A stretch of DNA of 64,000 nucleotides, from the NCBI RefSeq assembly GCF_000284595.1, contig NC_017671.1:715001-779000 (forward strand). Direction: 5' to 3'. The notes beneath the pieces were generated by a model that made no database searches, was not told the origin of the DNA, and saw nothing but the letters and a program-made list of their open reading frames with translations. Each line of letters starts with the position of its first letter. The first letter of the stretch is position 1. The position numbers were made by a program, and so were the translations under genes. This document shows positions 30,179 through 39,501 of this stretch, piece after piece. The stretch comes from Stenotrophomonas maltophilia D457. GTDB lineage: Bacteria > Pseudomonadota > Gammaproteobacteria > Xanthomonadales > Xanthomonadaceae.

Positions 30179-30924
30179 ACGCGGTGCTGCGCATCTTCGT
30201 CTGGCTGTTGGCGCTGTCGGTGGTTGCACTGCCGGTGGTGGCCGTGGTCAATGGCTGGGTCGGCGCCGAGCGCTGGCCACTGGCGAAGCTGCGCGTGCAT
30301 GGTGAGTTCAAGCGGGTGCCGGCCGAACAGCTGCAGCAGGTGCTGCTGCCGTATGCGCGCGCCGGTTTCTTCGCGGTCAAGCTGCAGGACGCGCAGGACG
30401 CCCTGGAGAAGCTGCCGTGGGTGGAAAGCGCGCAGGTCCGCAAGCAGTGGCCGGACGTGCTGGAAGTGACCCTGGTCGAGCACAAGCCGTTCGCCCGCTG
30501 GGGTACCGACCGCCTGGTGTCCGAGCAGGGCAAGCTGTTCCCCACGCCGAAGAAGCTGTCCGACCTGGCGCTGCCGGAGCTGGATGGCCCGGACAGCCAG
30601 ACCGCGGAAGTGATGAAGCTGTACAGCGACTCGCGTGCATTGTTCGCACCGGCCGGCGTCGATGTGCGCCGGGTGACGATGGACGCACGCGGCAGCTGGT
30701 CGCTGGTGCTGAGCAACGGCACCGAAGTGGTGGTCGGCCGCGACGACGCGCGCTCGCGCATGCAGCGCTTCGTCAAGGTGCTGCCGCAGCTCAACCGTCA
30801 GGACGCGCCGATCGAGCGCGCCGACCTCCGTTACACCAATGGTTTCACGCTGAGCTGGGGTACCCCGGCCACGCCGGCGAAAACGCCGGCGACCCCGGCC
30901 AGAAGCACGCAGGAAAGGACATGA
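30175..30924 (+). CDS. ftsQ: Cell division protein FtsQ
   Basis: Bitopic division scaffold of 249 residues. A short cytoplasmic start, one membrane helix (about residues 5-27), then a POTRA domain ([20 protein letters not shown] through [19 protein letters not shown]) and the beta domain that binds FtsB. The last 20 residues are a Thr-Pro-Ala/Lys repeat ([13 protein letters not shown]), likely disordered. Overlaps ddl and ftsA by 4 bases. Confidence 0.94.
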   Translation: MNAVLRIFVWLLALSVVALPVVAVVNGWVGAERWPLAKLRVHGEFKRVPAEQLQQVLLPYARAGFFAVKLQDAQDALEKLPWVESAQVRKQWPDVLEVTLVEHKPFARWGTDRLVSEQGKLFPTPKKLSDLALPELDGPDSQTAEVMKLYSDSRALFAPAGVDVRRVTMDARGSWSLVLSNGTEVVVGRDDARSRMQRFVKVLPQLNRQDAPIERADLRYTNGFTLSWGTPATPAKTPATPARSTQERT

Positions 30925-32156
30925 ATCGCAAGGGTGACAAATCGCTGATCGTTGGCCTGGACATCGGCACCTCCAAGGTGGTGGCGCTGGTGGGCGAGTA
31001 TTCGCCGGGCAACCCGATCGAAGTGATCGGCATCGGCTCGCACGAATCGCGCGGGCTGAAGCGCGGCGTGGTGGTGGACATCGAATCGACCGTGCAGTCG
31101 ATCCAGCGCGCGGTGGAAGAAGCCGAGCTGATGGCCGGCTGCGAGATCCGTTCGGTGTACGCCTCGATCTCCGGCAACCACGTGCAGTGCAAGAACTCGC
31201 CGGGCATCGTGCCGATCCGCGACGGTGAAGTGACCTGGGGCGACCTGGATCGCGTGCTCGACGCGGCCAAGGCGGTGGCGATCCCGGCCGACCAGAAGAT
31301 CCTCCACGCGATCCCGCGCGAGTACGTGCTGGACGATTCGCAGGAAGGCATCCGCAACCCGGTCGGCATGACCGGCGTGCGCCTGGAAGTGCATGCGCAC
31401 CTGGTGGTGTGCGCGCAGTCGGCGGCGGCCAACATCAGCAAGTGCGTGCAGCGCTGCGGCCTGCAGGTGGACGACCTGGTGCTGTCCTCGCTGGCCTCCA
31501 GCGTGGCAGTGCTGACCGCCGACGAGCGCGAGCTGGGCGTGGTGCTGGTCGACATGGGCGCCGGCACCACCGACATCGCGGTGTTCGTGCAGGGTGCGAT
31601 CTGCCACACCGCCTCGCTGCCGATCGCCGGCGACCACGTGACCAACGACATCGCGCACATGCTGCGCACGCCGACCCCGGAAGCCGAGCAGATCAAGGTG
31701 CGCTATGCCTGCGCCCTGGCCCAGCTGGCCACGGCCGAGGAGAGCATCCAGGTGCCGTCGGTGGGCGACCGCCCGCCGCGCCGCATGCCGCGCCATTCGC
31801 TGGCGCAGGCCGTGCAGGGCCGCTACGAGGAAATCTTCGAGATGGTGCAGGCCGAACTGCGCCGCTCCGGCTTCGAGGAGCTGGTGCGCGCCGGCATGGT
31901 GCTGACCGGTGGCGCGTCGAAGATGGAAGGCGTGGTCGAACTGGCCGAGGAAATGCTGCAGATGCCGGTGCGCGTGGGTATCCCGCAGCACGTCACCGGC
32001 CTGGGCGAAGTGGTCGGCAACCCGGTACACGCCACCGGCGTGGGCCTGCTGCTGATGGGCAGCCAGATCGAGCACCCGCGGCGGCCGTCGCTGCCCACCG
32101 GGCGCGCCGGAAGCATGTTCAAGAAACTCAAGACCTGGTTCCGCGGCGAGTTCTGA
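30921..32156 (+). CDS. ftsA: Cell division protein FtsA
   Basis: Actin-like protein of 411 residues that tethers FtsZ to the membrane. ATPase motifs are visible: phosphate-1 VGLDIGTSKVVALVG, the 1C domain after about residue 80, phosphate-2 VVLVDMGAGTTDIAVF, and VLTGGASKMEGVVELAEEML. The C-terminus ends in an amphipathic membrane-targeting helix (MFKKLKTWFRGEF). The start is fixed by the overlap with ftsQ. Confidence 0.97.
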   Translation: MNRKGDKSLIVGLDIGTSKVVALVGEYSPGNPIEVIGIGSHESRGLKRGVVVDIESTVQSIQRAVEEAELMAGCEIRSVYASISGNHVQCKNSPGIVPIRDGEVTWGDLDRVLDAAKAVAIPADQKILHAIPREYVLDDSQEGIRNPVGMTGVRLEVHAHLVVCAQSAAANISKCVQRCGLQVDDLVLSSLASSVAVLTADERELGVVLVDMGAGTTDIAVFVQGAICHTASLPIAGDHVTNDIAHMLRTPTPEAEQIKVRYACALAQLATAEESIQVPSVGDRPPRRMPRHSLAQAVQGRYEEIFEMVQAELRRSGFEELVRAGMVLTGGASKMEGVVELAEEMLQMPVRVGIPQHVTGLGEVVGNPVHATGVGLLLMGSQIEHPRRPSLPTGRAGSMFKKLKTWFRGEF

Positions 32157-32171
32157 CGCGGAACCCGTAAA

Positions 32172-32188
32172 CCCGGGCCTCGCCCGGG
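32172..32188 (+). other. Hairpin in ftsA-ftsZ leader
   Basis: CCCGGGC-CTC-GCCCGGG, a 7-bp perfect stem right after the ftsA stop with no T-tract. The 170-base ftsA-ftsZ gap holds only this and the ftsZ ribosome site (GAGGA). It could slow polymerase or set mRNA processing, allowing separate ftsZ levels. Confidence 0.5.
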
Positions 32189-32326
32189 CGCAACACCCGC
32201 AGTACCCGCATCACAACGCAGTACCGGCTACACACAACCCACACAGCCGCAACGTCGGCATGCAGCAGGACGGCAGGACGCCCGAATGCCCATGCCAGCC
32301 AAAGCGGATACAACGAGGACACGGAC

Positions 32327-33562
32327 ATGGCGCATTTTGAACTGATCGAAAAGATGGCACCCAATGCGGTGATCAAGGTGGTTGGCGTGGGCGGCGGCGG
32401 CGGCAATGCCGTGGCGCACATGGTCAACTCGGCAGTGGATGGCGTGGAATTCATCACTGCCAACACCGACTCGCAGGCCATCAAGAATTGTGGTGCCAAG
32501 CTGCAGCTGCAGCTGGGTACCAACGTGACCAAGGGCCTGGGCGCAGGCGCGAACCCGGAAGTCGGCCGCCAGGCCGCGCTGGAAGACCGTGAGCGCATCA
32601 TGGACGCGCTGCAGGGCGCCGACATGGTGTTCATCACCGCCGGCATGGGCGGCGGCACCGGTACCGGCGCTGCGCCGGTGGTGGCACAGCTGGCCAAGGA
32701 AATGGGCATCCTGACCGTGGCCGTGGTCACCAAGCCGTTCCCGTTCGAAGGCCGTCGCCGCATGCAGGTGGCGCTGAAGGGCATCGAGGAACTGAGCCAG
32801 CACTGCGACTCGCTGATCACCATCCCGAACGAGAAGCTGATCACCGTGCTGGGTCGCAACGCGACCATGATCCAGGCCTTCCGCGCTGCCAACGACGTGC
32901 TGCAGGGCGCCGTGCAGGGCATCGCCGACCTGATCGTGCGTCCGGGCCTGATCAACGTCGACTTCGCCGACGTGCGCACCGTCATGTCCGAAATGGGCCT
33001 GGCGATGATGGGTACCGGCACCGCCCGTGGCGATGACCGCGCCCAGGCCGCTGCCGAATCGGCGATCCAGAACCCGCTGCTGGACGATGTGAACCTGGCT
33101 GGTGCCAACGGCATCCTGGTCAACATCACCGCCGGCGCCGATTTCACCATGGCCGAGTTCGACGAGATCGGCCGCACCATCGATGGCTTCGCTTCCGAAG
33201 ATGCCACCGTGGTGGTCGGCACCGTGCTCGATCCGGACATGCAGGACGAAGTGCGCGTGACCGTGGTGGCCACCGGCCTGAACCGCGTCTCGGCCAGCAA
33301 GACCCAGCGTCCGGGCGAGCGTGCGCCGATCAAGCTGGTCCGCAACGCCACCACCGGCCAGCCGGAGTTCGGCGAGTTCGACAACGGCGGCGATGCCGTC
33401 TCCAAGGCGGTGGGTGGCATGGGCCTGGGCCTGCGTCGCGCCAGCAGCGATACCGCAGCGGCCTCCGCCCCTTCGGCCCCGGCCGCTTCGGCCCCGGCGG
33501 CGGCGGAACTGCCGAACGATTACCTGGACATCCCGGCGTTCCTGCGCCGCCAGGCGGACTAA
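32327..33562 (+). CDS. ftsZ: Cell division protein FtsZ
   Basis: Tubulin-like GTPase of 411 residues forming the Z ring. The GTP loop GGGTGTG lies at residues 108-114. [17 protein letters not shown] near the start and [15 protein letters not shown], the T7 loop completing the active site, are intact. The linker from about residue 330 is Ala/Pro/Ser-rich. The last 14 residues ([14 protein letters not shown]) are the conserved tail that binds FtsA and ZipA. A ribosome site GAGGA precedes the ATG. The 170-base upstream gap suggests its own control. Confidence 0.98.
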   Translation: MAHFELIEKMAPNAVIKVVGVGGGGGNAVAHMVNSAVDGVEFITANTDSQAIKNCGAKLQLQLGTNVTKGLGAGANPEVGRQAALEDRERIMDALQGADMVFITAGMGGGTGTGAAPVVAQLAKEMGILTVAVVTKPFPFEGRRRMQVALKGIEELSQHCDSLITIPNEKLITVLGRNATMIQAFRAANDVLQGAVQGIADLIVRPGLINVDFADVRTVMSEMGLAMMGTGTARGDDRAQAAAESAIQNPLLDDVNLAGANGILVNITAGADFTMAEFDEIGRTIDGFASEDATVVVGTVLDPDMQDEVRVTVVATGLNRVSASKTQRPGERAPIKLVRNATTGQPEFGEFDNGGDAVSKAVGGMGLGLRRASSDTAAASAPSAPAASAPAAAELPNDYLDIPAFLRRQAD

Positions 33563-33571
33563 GCGGGGCGG

Positions 33572-33592
33572 CCCGGGGTTGTCCTCCCCGGG
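33572..33592 (+). terminator. Hairpin after ftsZ, weak terminator
   Basis: CCCGGGG-TTGTCCT-CCCCGGG immediately after the ftsZ stop, with no T-tract. It may be a partial terminator or mRNA 3'-end stabiliser. The remaining 170 bases before lpxC are non-coding and end in an A/T-rich TTAATCTAAT that could be an lpxC -10 region. Confidence 0.4.
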
Positions 33593-33767
33593 TTGCGCCA
33601 CCATGTCCTGAAAACGCGGGCGCCGGGCCAGGATGGGCCCGGCCGCCCTGCTTCACGCGCTTTCCAGCGGCGTGCCGGTGGATCCTGCCGGTGGCTGCAA
33701 CTGGCGTTTCAGCCGGGGTAGGGGAGTGCGCGTGTTAATCTAATGTGTCACTTCCGGTCCATCCCCC

Positions 33768-34679
33768 ATGATCCAGCAACGCACCCTCAAGAACACGATC
33801 CGCGCCACCGGCGTTGGCCTGCACAGTGGTGACAAGGTCTACATGACCCTGCGCCCGGCACCGGTCAACCATGGCATCGTGTTCCGCCGCGTGGACCTGG
33901 ACCCGGTGGTGGAGGTGCCGGCCAAGGCCGAACTGGTCACCGAAGTGACCCTGTGCACCGGCCTGACCTGCAACGACGCAAAGATCCAGACCGTCGAACA
34001 CCTGATGTCGGCGCTGGCCGGCCTGGGTGTGGACAACATCATCGTCGAACTGTCCTCGGCCGAGCTGCCGATCATGGACGGTTCGGCCGGCCCGTTCGTG
34101 TTCCTGCTGCAGTCGGCGGGCATCATCGAACAGGATGCGCCCAAGCGCTTCATCCGCGTGCTCAAGACCGTGGAGGTGACCGAGGGCGACAAGGTGGCCC
34201 GTTTCACCCCGTACGAGGGCTACAAGCTGGGCTTCACCATCCAGTTCGACCACCCGATGATCCCGGCCAAGCAGTCGCGGCAGGAAATCGAGTTCTCGAC
34301 GCTGGCCTACACCAAGGAAATCTCCCGCGCGCGCACCTTCGGTTTCATGCGCGACCTGGAATACATGCGCGAGCGCAACCTGGGCCTGGGCGGTTCGATG
34401 GACAACGCCATCGTGCTGGACGAGTTCCGCGTGCTCAACGAAGACGGCCTGCGCTACGCCGACGAGTTCGTGCGCCACAAGATCCTTGACGCCATTGGCG
34501 ACCTCTACCTGGCCGGTGGCCAGGTGCTGGGCGCCTACGAGGGCTTCAAGTCCGGCCACGCGCTCAACAACAAGCTGGTGCGGGCCCTGATGGCCGACGC
34601 CAGCGCCTGGGAATGGGTCAGCTTCGACTCGCCGACCAGCCCGGATCCGGTGGAATATGCCACCCCGGCCTACGCCTGA
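33768..34679 (+). CDS. lpxC: UDP-3-O-acyl-GlcNAc deacetylase LpxC
   Basis: Zinc deacetylase of 303 residues, the committed step of lipid A synthesis. Zinc and active-site motifs: [12 protein letters not shown] (first His), [12 protein letters not shown], and the second zinc site [14 protein letters not shown]. The late catalytic His is in [39 protein letters not shown] is the usual start. It closes the dcw block and is followed by a terminator. A TAATCT at 33736 could be its promoter -10. Confidence 0.97.
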   Translation: MIQQRTLKNTIRATGVGLHSGDKVYMTLRPAPVNHGIVFRRVDLDPVVEVPAKAELVTEVTLCTGLTCNDAKIQTVEHLMSALAGLGVDNIIVELSSAELPIMDGSAGPFVFLLQSAGIIEQDAPKRFIRVLKTVEVTEGDKVARFTPYEGYKLGFTIQFDHPMIPAKQSRQEIEFSTLAYTKEISRARTFGFMRDLEYMRERNLGLGGSMDNAIVLDEFRVLNEDGLRYADEFVRHKILDAIGDLYLAGGQVLGAYEGFKSGHALNNKLVRALMADASAWEWVSFDSPTSPDPVEYATPAYA

Positions 34680-34705
34680 TTCCATAGATCGTTGAATTTC
34701 AAGAT

Positions 34706-34740
34706 AAAAACGCCGCCTTCCAGGGCGGCGTCGTTGTTTC
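34706..34740 (+). terminator. Rho-independent terminator of the dcw-lpxC block
   Basis: ACGCCGCC (34710-34717), loop TTCCAG, GGCGGCGT (34724-34731), then CGTTGTTT. It has an A-run upstream and a T-rich tail, so it may stop transcription from both sides. Confidence 0.85.
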
Positions 34741-34836
34741 CGGCGCTTGCGACGCATTCAGCGTGCTTGAAAGGCGTCAAGGCCGGTTCAAGGTCACGGT
34801 TTTGTGAACCTGTTGGATCGGAAGCCTGAATTTAAC

Positions 34837-34885
34837 GAAGTTTTAACTTCAATCTAACGACAGGCCTCCGGATGGCCGCTAGGAT
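34837..34885 (+). promoter_or_regulatory. Candidate rightward promoter antisense to dciA
   Basis: In the convergent lpxC-dciA gap is an A/T-rich island: GAAGTT-TT-AACTTC (34837-34850, inverted repeat), then ACGACA (34857-34862), a 17-base spacer and TAGGAT (34880-34885). It points right, away from lpxC and through the dciA gene toward the M23 peptidase gene, whose start is only 12 bases from dciA's. The match to sigma-70 is moderate. Confidence 0.35.
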
Positions 34886-34960
34886 GCGACCCGGCCCCCG
34901 AAATGTTTCACGCCGTGGTGACACGCGCGACGGGGAGCGGAGCCGGATGCTCCGTTGCCA

Positions 34961-35410
34961 TCAGGATCGCTTCTTCGGCTTCGAGGGAACGTCCTGCAGG
35001 CAAGCCAAGGCGTCGCGTAGCCCTTTGTGCGTGGCGGCTGAAACTGCGTGGGGGCCATTCCGGTTGTCGATCGCTGGGGAGCGTGAGGGAGTGGTGGACG
35101 CAGTCTTGATGGTCACCCTGGTGGCCTTCAGCCCGATGGAACGGGCCGCGTCGAGCAACTGGGCTTCGGCAAGCCGCAACTTGGCATGCCAGACCGGGGA
35201 CTCGACGAGAAAAACGAGGTGTTCCCCGTCCACATTGGCCAGCCGGCAGCGGCTGCGCAGAGGTGGCGGCAACTGGGGGCGCAACTGCCGGTCCAGCGCG
35301 TCGAGCCACAAGGCCCGACGCAGCGGGTTCCCGCTTTTGTCCGCCATTACCGCATCCAGCGCCGGTTTCGGCACTGACGCGGGGCGAACGCTGGATTTCG
35401 GCTCAGACAT
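34961..35410 (-). CDS. dciA: DciA-type helicase loader (DUF721)
   Basis: A 149-residue DUF721 protein, the DciA family that loads the replicative helicase DnaB in most bacteria. The KH-like core is seen in LRRALWLDALDRQLRPQLPPPLRSRCRLANVDGEHL split by LVFLVESPVWHAKLR, with the Trp-His-Ala-Lys typical of the family. The C-terminal third is basic and probably flexible. Position between lpxC and secA matches dciA in Pseudomonas and Xanthomonas. Only 12 bases separate its ATG from the divergent M23 gene. Confidence 0.85.
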   Translation of the reverse strand: MSEPKSSVRPASVPKPALDAVMADKSGNPLRRALWLDALDRQLRPQLPPPLRSRCRLANVDGEHLVFLVESPVWHAKLRLAEAQLLDAARSIGLKATRVTIKTASTTPSRSPAIDNRNGPHAVSAATHKGLRDALACLQDVPSKPKKRS

Positions 35411-35422
35411 GAAAACTCACTG

Positions 35423-36379
35423 ATGGCATTCAAAAAGATCGTAATCAAAACGCGTGAAGGACAGGCCAAGGCGTCGCCGATCACGCGTTTGCGGTTCTAT
35501 TTCGAGGACCGCCCCCGCGCCCTGCTGGGCAGCGTGCTCGGGGTAGGCTGCATTATCGGCCTTGCCGGCGGCATTGGCGCCAGTGCGCTGAATGATTCGC
35601 GCCTGCAGGCCAAGGTCGAGCGCCAGGATGCGGAGCTGGCCAAGGTCAAGCGCGATGCGCAGACCCAGGTCAACGCGCTGGCTGCCCGCCTCGGCGAGCT
35701 GCAGGCGCAGGCCACCCGCCTGAACGCGCTTGGCGAACGGCTGACCCAGATGGGCAAGCTGGAAGATGGCGAATTCGACTTCAACGAGACCCCCGGCCTC
35801 GGTGATGGCGACGCCGGCGGCCCGACCAGCGACATCCCGGTCAAGGACGTCAACGCCGACTTACAGGTGCTGGAGCAGCGCTTCGCTGCTTCAGGCCGCC
35901 AGTTGTCGGTGATGGAATCGCTGATGTTCGACCACCAGCTGCAGCAGAACGCCGTGCCGTCGCGCATGCCGATCCGCAACAGCTACGTGACCTCCGGCTT
36001 CGGCACCCGTGCCGACCCGTTCGGCCGCGGCGCCGCCACCCACAAGGGCATGGACTTCCACGCCAAGGTCGGTGACCCGGTGATGGCCGTGGCCGAAGGC
36101 GTGGTCAGCTTCGCTGGTGTGAAGGGCGGCTATGGCAACGTCGTCGATGTCGACCACGGTAACGGCTATGTCACCCGCTACGCGCACAATTCGCGCCTGG
36201 TGGTGAAGGCCGGTGACCTGGTCCGCGCCGGCCAGGAAGTGGCCAAGGCCGGTTCCACCGGCCGTTCGACCGGTGCCCACGTGCACTTCGAGGTGTGGGA
36301 GAACGGCAACGTGGTCAACCCGCGCAAGTTCCTCGGCGACGGCGGCAACACGCCGGTCGGCCGCGTCAGCCGCGGCTGA
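35423..36379 (+). CDS. M23 family peptidoglycan endopeptidase (LytM)
   Basis: Membrane-anchored LytM-domain protein of 318 residues. A cytoplasmic basic start (MAFKKIVIKTREG) precedes one membrane helix (about 35-55) and a coiled-coil (about 58-115, RLQAKVERQDAELAKVKR). The C-terminal M23 domain contains H207-KGM-D211, the first zinc ligands, and H286-V-H288. All ligands are present, so it should be an active D,D-endopeptidase, unlike EnvC-type degenerate forms. It lies beside secA, as in Pseudomonas. No obvious ribosome site precedes the ATG, and its promoter must lie inside dciA or beyond. Confidence 0.9.
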   Translation: MAFKKIVIKTREGQAKASPITRLRFYFEDRPRALLGSVLGVGCIIGLAGGIGASALNDSRLQAKVERQDAELAKVKRDAQTQVNALAARLGELQAQATRLNALGERLTQMGKLEDGEFDFNETPGLGDGDAGGPTSDIPVKDVNADLQVLEQRFAASGRQLSVMESLMFDHQLQQNAVPSRMPIRNSYVTSGFGTRADPFGRGAATHKGMDFHAKVGDPVMAVAEGVVSFAGVKGGYGNVVDVDHGNGYVTRYAHNSRLVVKAGDLVRAGQEVAKAGSTGRSTGAHVHFEVWENGNVVNPRKFLGDGGNTPVGRVSRG

Positions 36380-36384
36380 TGCCC

Positions 36385-36481
36385 GGGTCGGATTCCTTCC
36401 GCGCCGCGGAAGGGCTCTGACCCGATTCGGTTGAGGGCTGGGGTCAGAGCCCTTTCGCCATGGCGAAAGGGGTCCGACCCC
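36385..36481. repeat. Two GGGTC-family REPs
   Basis: 36385-36423 (GGGTCGGATTCCTTCCG and partner) and 36440-36481 (GGGGTCAGAGCCCTTTCGCC and its complement). Both lie between the M23 gene and secA and end the M23 transcript region. Confidence 0.9.
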
Positions 36482-36558
36482 GCATCCGTGTTTCTTTGCC
36501 GAATCCGGGGCGATTGCGACCGGATTGGCGCTTGAAACCTCAGCCGCCCGTCCCAAGC

Positions 36559-36606
36559 TACAATGGGTGTTGCCATCGACAGGGCGCCAGGCGCCCTGTT
36601 TCGTTT
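36559..36606 (+). promoter_or_regulatory. secA leader: -10 box and strong early hairpin
   Basis: TACAAT at 36559-36564 is a good -10; a TTGAAA at 36532 is 21 bases upstream, too far for a standard -35. About 15 bases past the -10 lies a perfect 10-bp stem, ACAGGGCGCC-A-GGCGCCCTGT (36579-36599), followed by TTCGTTT. It would form at the very 5' end of the mRNA, 68 bases before the secA ATG, and looks like an attenuator or a stabilising cap. Confidence 0.5.
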
Positions 36607-36666
36607 GCGGCGGACGGATCCCAAGGGGGAGGCCGGGCGTCGTGTCCATCCAACCCGGTTCCTTCA

Positions 36667-39399
36667 ATGATCAACAGCCTGCTTACCCGCGTATTTGGCA
36701 GTCGTAACGAACGACAGCTGCGCCAGCTCAACCGCATCGTCGCCAAGATCAATGCGCTGGAGCCGGAGATCGAGAAGCTTTCCGACGAGCAGCTTCAGGC
36801 CAAGACGCCGGAGTTCAAGCAGCGCATCGCCGGCGGTGAAGCCCTGGACAAGGTGCTGCCGGAAGCGTTCGCGGTCTGCCGCGAAGCCGGCCGCCGCGTG
36901 CTGGGCATGCGCCACTACGACGTGCAGCTGATCGGCGGCATGGTGCTTCACCTGGGCAAGATCGCAGAAATGCGCACCGGTGAAGGCAAGACCCTGGTGG
37001 CGACCCTGCCGGTGTACCTCAACGCGCTGGAAGGCAAGGGCGTGCACGTGGTCACCGTGAACGACTACCTGGCCCGCCGCGACGCCGCGCAGATGGGCAA
37101 GCTGTACAACTGGCTGGGCCTGAGCGTGGGCGTGGTGTACCCGGGCATGCCGCACAGCGACAAGCGCGAAGCCTACGCGGCCGACATCACCTACGGCACC
37201 AACAACGAATTCGGCTTCGACTACCTGCGCGACAACATGGCGCTGTCCAAGGCCGACCGTTACCAGCGCGGCCTGCACTACGCCATCGTCGACGAAGTCG
37301 ACTCCATCCTGATCGACGAAGCGCGTACCCCGCTGATCATCTCCGGTCCGGCCGATGATTCCCCGGAGCTGTACATCCGCGTCAACCGCGTCGTGCCGCA
37401 CCTGGTCAAGCAGGAAGCGGAAGACGGCGAGGGCGATTTCTGGGTCGACGAGAAGGGCAAGCAGGTGCACCTGTCCGAAGCGGGCATGGAGCACGCCGAG
37501 CAGCTGCTGGTTGAAGCCGGCATCCTCGACGGCGAGACCGAAGGCCTGTACGCGGCGCAGAACCTGACCGTGGTCCACCACCTCAACGCCGCCCTGCGCG
37601 CGCACGCGATCTACCAGCGTGACGTGGACTACATCGTGCGCGACGGCGAAGTGGTCATCGTCGATGAGTTCACCGGCCGTACCCTGGCCGGCCGCCGCTG
37701 GTCCGACGGCCTGCACCAGGCGGTGGAAGCGAAGGAAGGCGTGCCGGTCCAGCGCGAGAACCAGACGCTGGCGAGCATCACCTTCCAGAACCTGTTCCGC
37801 ATGTACAAGAAGCTGTCCGGCATGACCGGTACGGCCGATACCGAAGCGTTCGAATTCCAGAGCATCTACGGCCTGGAAGTGGTGGTGATCCCGACCAACC
37901 GCCCGACCATCCGCAAGGACAGTCCGGACCAGGTGTTCCTCAACCGCAAGGGCAAGTTCAATGCGGTGCTGGCCGACATCGAAGAGTGCGCCAAGCGCGG
38001 CCAGCCGGTGCTGGTGGGTACCACCTCGATCGAAACCTCGGAAATGCTGTCCGAGCACCTGAGCAAGGCCGGCGTGAAGCACGAAGTGCTCAACGCCAAG
38101 CAGCATGACCGCGAAGCGACCATCGTGGCCAACGCTGGCCGCCCGGGCGCAGTGACCATCGCCACCAACATGGCCGGCCGCGGTACCGACATCGTGCTGG
38201 GCGGTTCGCTGGAAGCCGAGATCCACGCCCTGGGCGAGGACGCGACCGACGAGCAGAAGGCAGCGGTCAAGGCCGAATGGCAGAAGCGCCACGAGGCAGT
38301 GAAGGCGGCGGGCGGCCTGCACATCGTCGGCACCGAGCGCCACGAATCGCGTCGTATCGACAACCAGCTGCGCGGCCGTTCGGGCCGCCAGGGTGACCCG
38401 GGTTCGTCCCGCTTCTACCTGTCGCTGGAAGACAACCTGATGCGCATCTTCGCCTCCGACTGGGTGCAGAAGGCCATGCGCATGATGGGCATGAAGGAAG
38501 ACGACGTCATCGAGGACCGCCTGGTCAGCCGCCAGATCGAAAAGGCGCAGCGCAAGGTCGAGGCCCACAACTTCGACATCCGCAAGAACCTGCTGGACTT
38601 CGACGACGTCAACAACGACCAGCGCAAGGTGATCTACGCCCAGCGCGACGAGCTGCTGGATGCCGAGTCGGTGAAGGCGAATGTCGATGGCATCCGCGAC
38701 GACGTGATCTTCGACATCGTGGCGCGCTTCGTGCCGCCGAACTCGATCGACGAGCAGTGGGACCTGCGCGGCCTGGAAGCGACCCTGGAGTCGGACTTCG
38801 GCCTGCAGATGTCGCTGACCGACCTGGTCAAGGAACACGAAGAGCTGGACGCCGAGGCCATCGCCACCAAGGTCCAGGAGCGCGTCAACCAGCACTTCGC
38901 CGAGAAGGAAGCCGGCCTGGGCGAAGAAACCATGCGCGCGCTGGAGAAGCACGTGATGCTGACCGTGCTGGACCAGAGCTGGAAGGAGCACCTGGCGCGC
39001 ATGGATTACCTGCGCCAGGGCATCTACCTGCGTGGTTACGCGCAGAAGCAGCCGAAGCAGGAATACAAGAAGGAAGCCTTCGAGCTGTTCTCGGACATGC
39101 TGGAGAACGTCAAGCGCGAAGTGGTGACCCTGCTGGCCCGCGTGCGCATCCGCAGCGACGAGGAAGTGCAGGCGCTGGAAGCGGCCGAGCGCCAGCAGGC
39201 GCAGGCGCGCCTGAGCCAGTCGCAGTTCCAGCACCAGGATGCCGGCGGTTACAGCGCCGACGAGGAAGCCGCGCAGGTCGAAGCCGCCCAGCAGGGCGTG
39301 GCCACGCTGCAGCGCGACGAGCCGAAGATCGGCCGCAATGATCCGTGCCCGTGCGGCAGTGGCAAGAAGTACAAGCACTGCCACGGCCAGCTGAGCTGA
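36667..39399 (+). CDS. secA: Protein translocase ATPase SecA
   Basis: Motor of the Sec translocon, 910 residues. Walker A is G105-E-G-K-T109; [16 protein letters not shown] is the DEAD-box. The preprotein cross-linking domain follows (about 220-370), then motif V/VI ([31 protein letters not shown]). The helical scaffold and wing domain contain [24 protein letters not shown]. The last 17 residues, [17 protein letters not shown], are the zinc finger that binds SecB and phospholipid. ATG at 36667 ([17 protein letters not shown]) is the family start. No SecM-type arrest peptide was recognised upstream. Confidence 0.98.
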   Translation: MINSLLTRVFGSRNERQLRQLNRIVAKINALEPEIEKLSDEQLQAKTPEFKQRIAGGEALDKVLPEAFAVCREAGRRVLGMRHYDVQLIGGMVLHLGKIAEMRTGEGKTLVATLPVYLNALEGKGVHVVTVNDYLARRDAAQMGKLYNWLGLSVGVVYPGMPHSDKREAYAADITYGTNNEFGFDYLRDNMALSKADRYQRGLHYAIVDEVDSILIDEARTPLIISGPADDSPELYIRVNRVVPHLVKQEAEDGEGDFWVDEKGKQVHLSEAGMEHAEQLLVEAGILDGETEGLYAAQNLTVVHHLNAALRAHAIYQRDVDYIVRDGEVVIVDEFTGRTLAGRRWSDGLHQAVEAKEGVPVQRENQTLASITFQNLFRMYKKLSGMTGTADTEAFEFQSIYGLEVVVIPTNRPTIRKDSPDQVFLNRKGKFNAVLADIEECAKRGQPVLVGTTSIETSEMLSEHLSKAGVKHEVLNAKQHDREATIVANAGRPGAVTIATNMAGRGTDIVLGGSLEAEIHALGEDATDEQKAAVKAEWQKRHEAVKAAGGLHIVGTERHESRRIDNQLRGRSGRQGDPGSSRFYLSLEDNLMRIFASDWVQKAMRMMGMKEDDVIEDRLVSRQIEKAQRKVEAHNFDIRKNLLDFDDVNNDQRKVIYAQRDELLDAESVKANVDGIRDDVIFDIVARFVPPNSIDEQWDLRGLEATLESDFGLQMSLTDLVKEHEELDAEAIATKVQERVNQHFAEKEAGLGEETMRALEKHVMLTVLDQSWKEHLARMDYLRQGIYLRGYAQKQPKQEYKKEAFELFSDMLENVKREVVTLLARVRIRSDEEVQALEAAERQQAQARLSQSQFQHQDAGGYSADEEAAQVEAAQQGVATLQRDEPKIGRNDPCPCGSGKKYKHCHGQLS

Positions 39400-39405
39400 C
39401 CCCGG

Positions 39406-39436
39406 AAGGCCCCGCGCAAGCGGGGCCTTCTGCTTT
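39406..39436 (+). terminator. Rho-independent terminator of secA
   Basis: AAGGCCCCGC-GCAA-GCGGGGCCTT, a perfect 10-bp stem with a GCAA loop, followed by CTGCTTT. It sits 7 bases after the secA stop. Confidence 0.93.
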
Positions 39437-39501
39437 GGCGCGGGCGATCCGGCGCGGATTCGTGATTGCGCTGGCCGCCCTGTTCTGGGCATGCTGGCCC
39501 C

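Noticed and set aside
36525..36707. 60-codon frame upstream of secA considered as a SecM-like arrest peptide
   Set aside because: No signal peptide, no arrest-like motif, overlaps the secA start, and begins at or before the likely -10 box.
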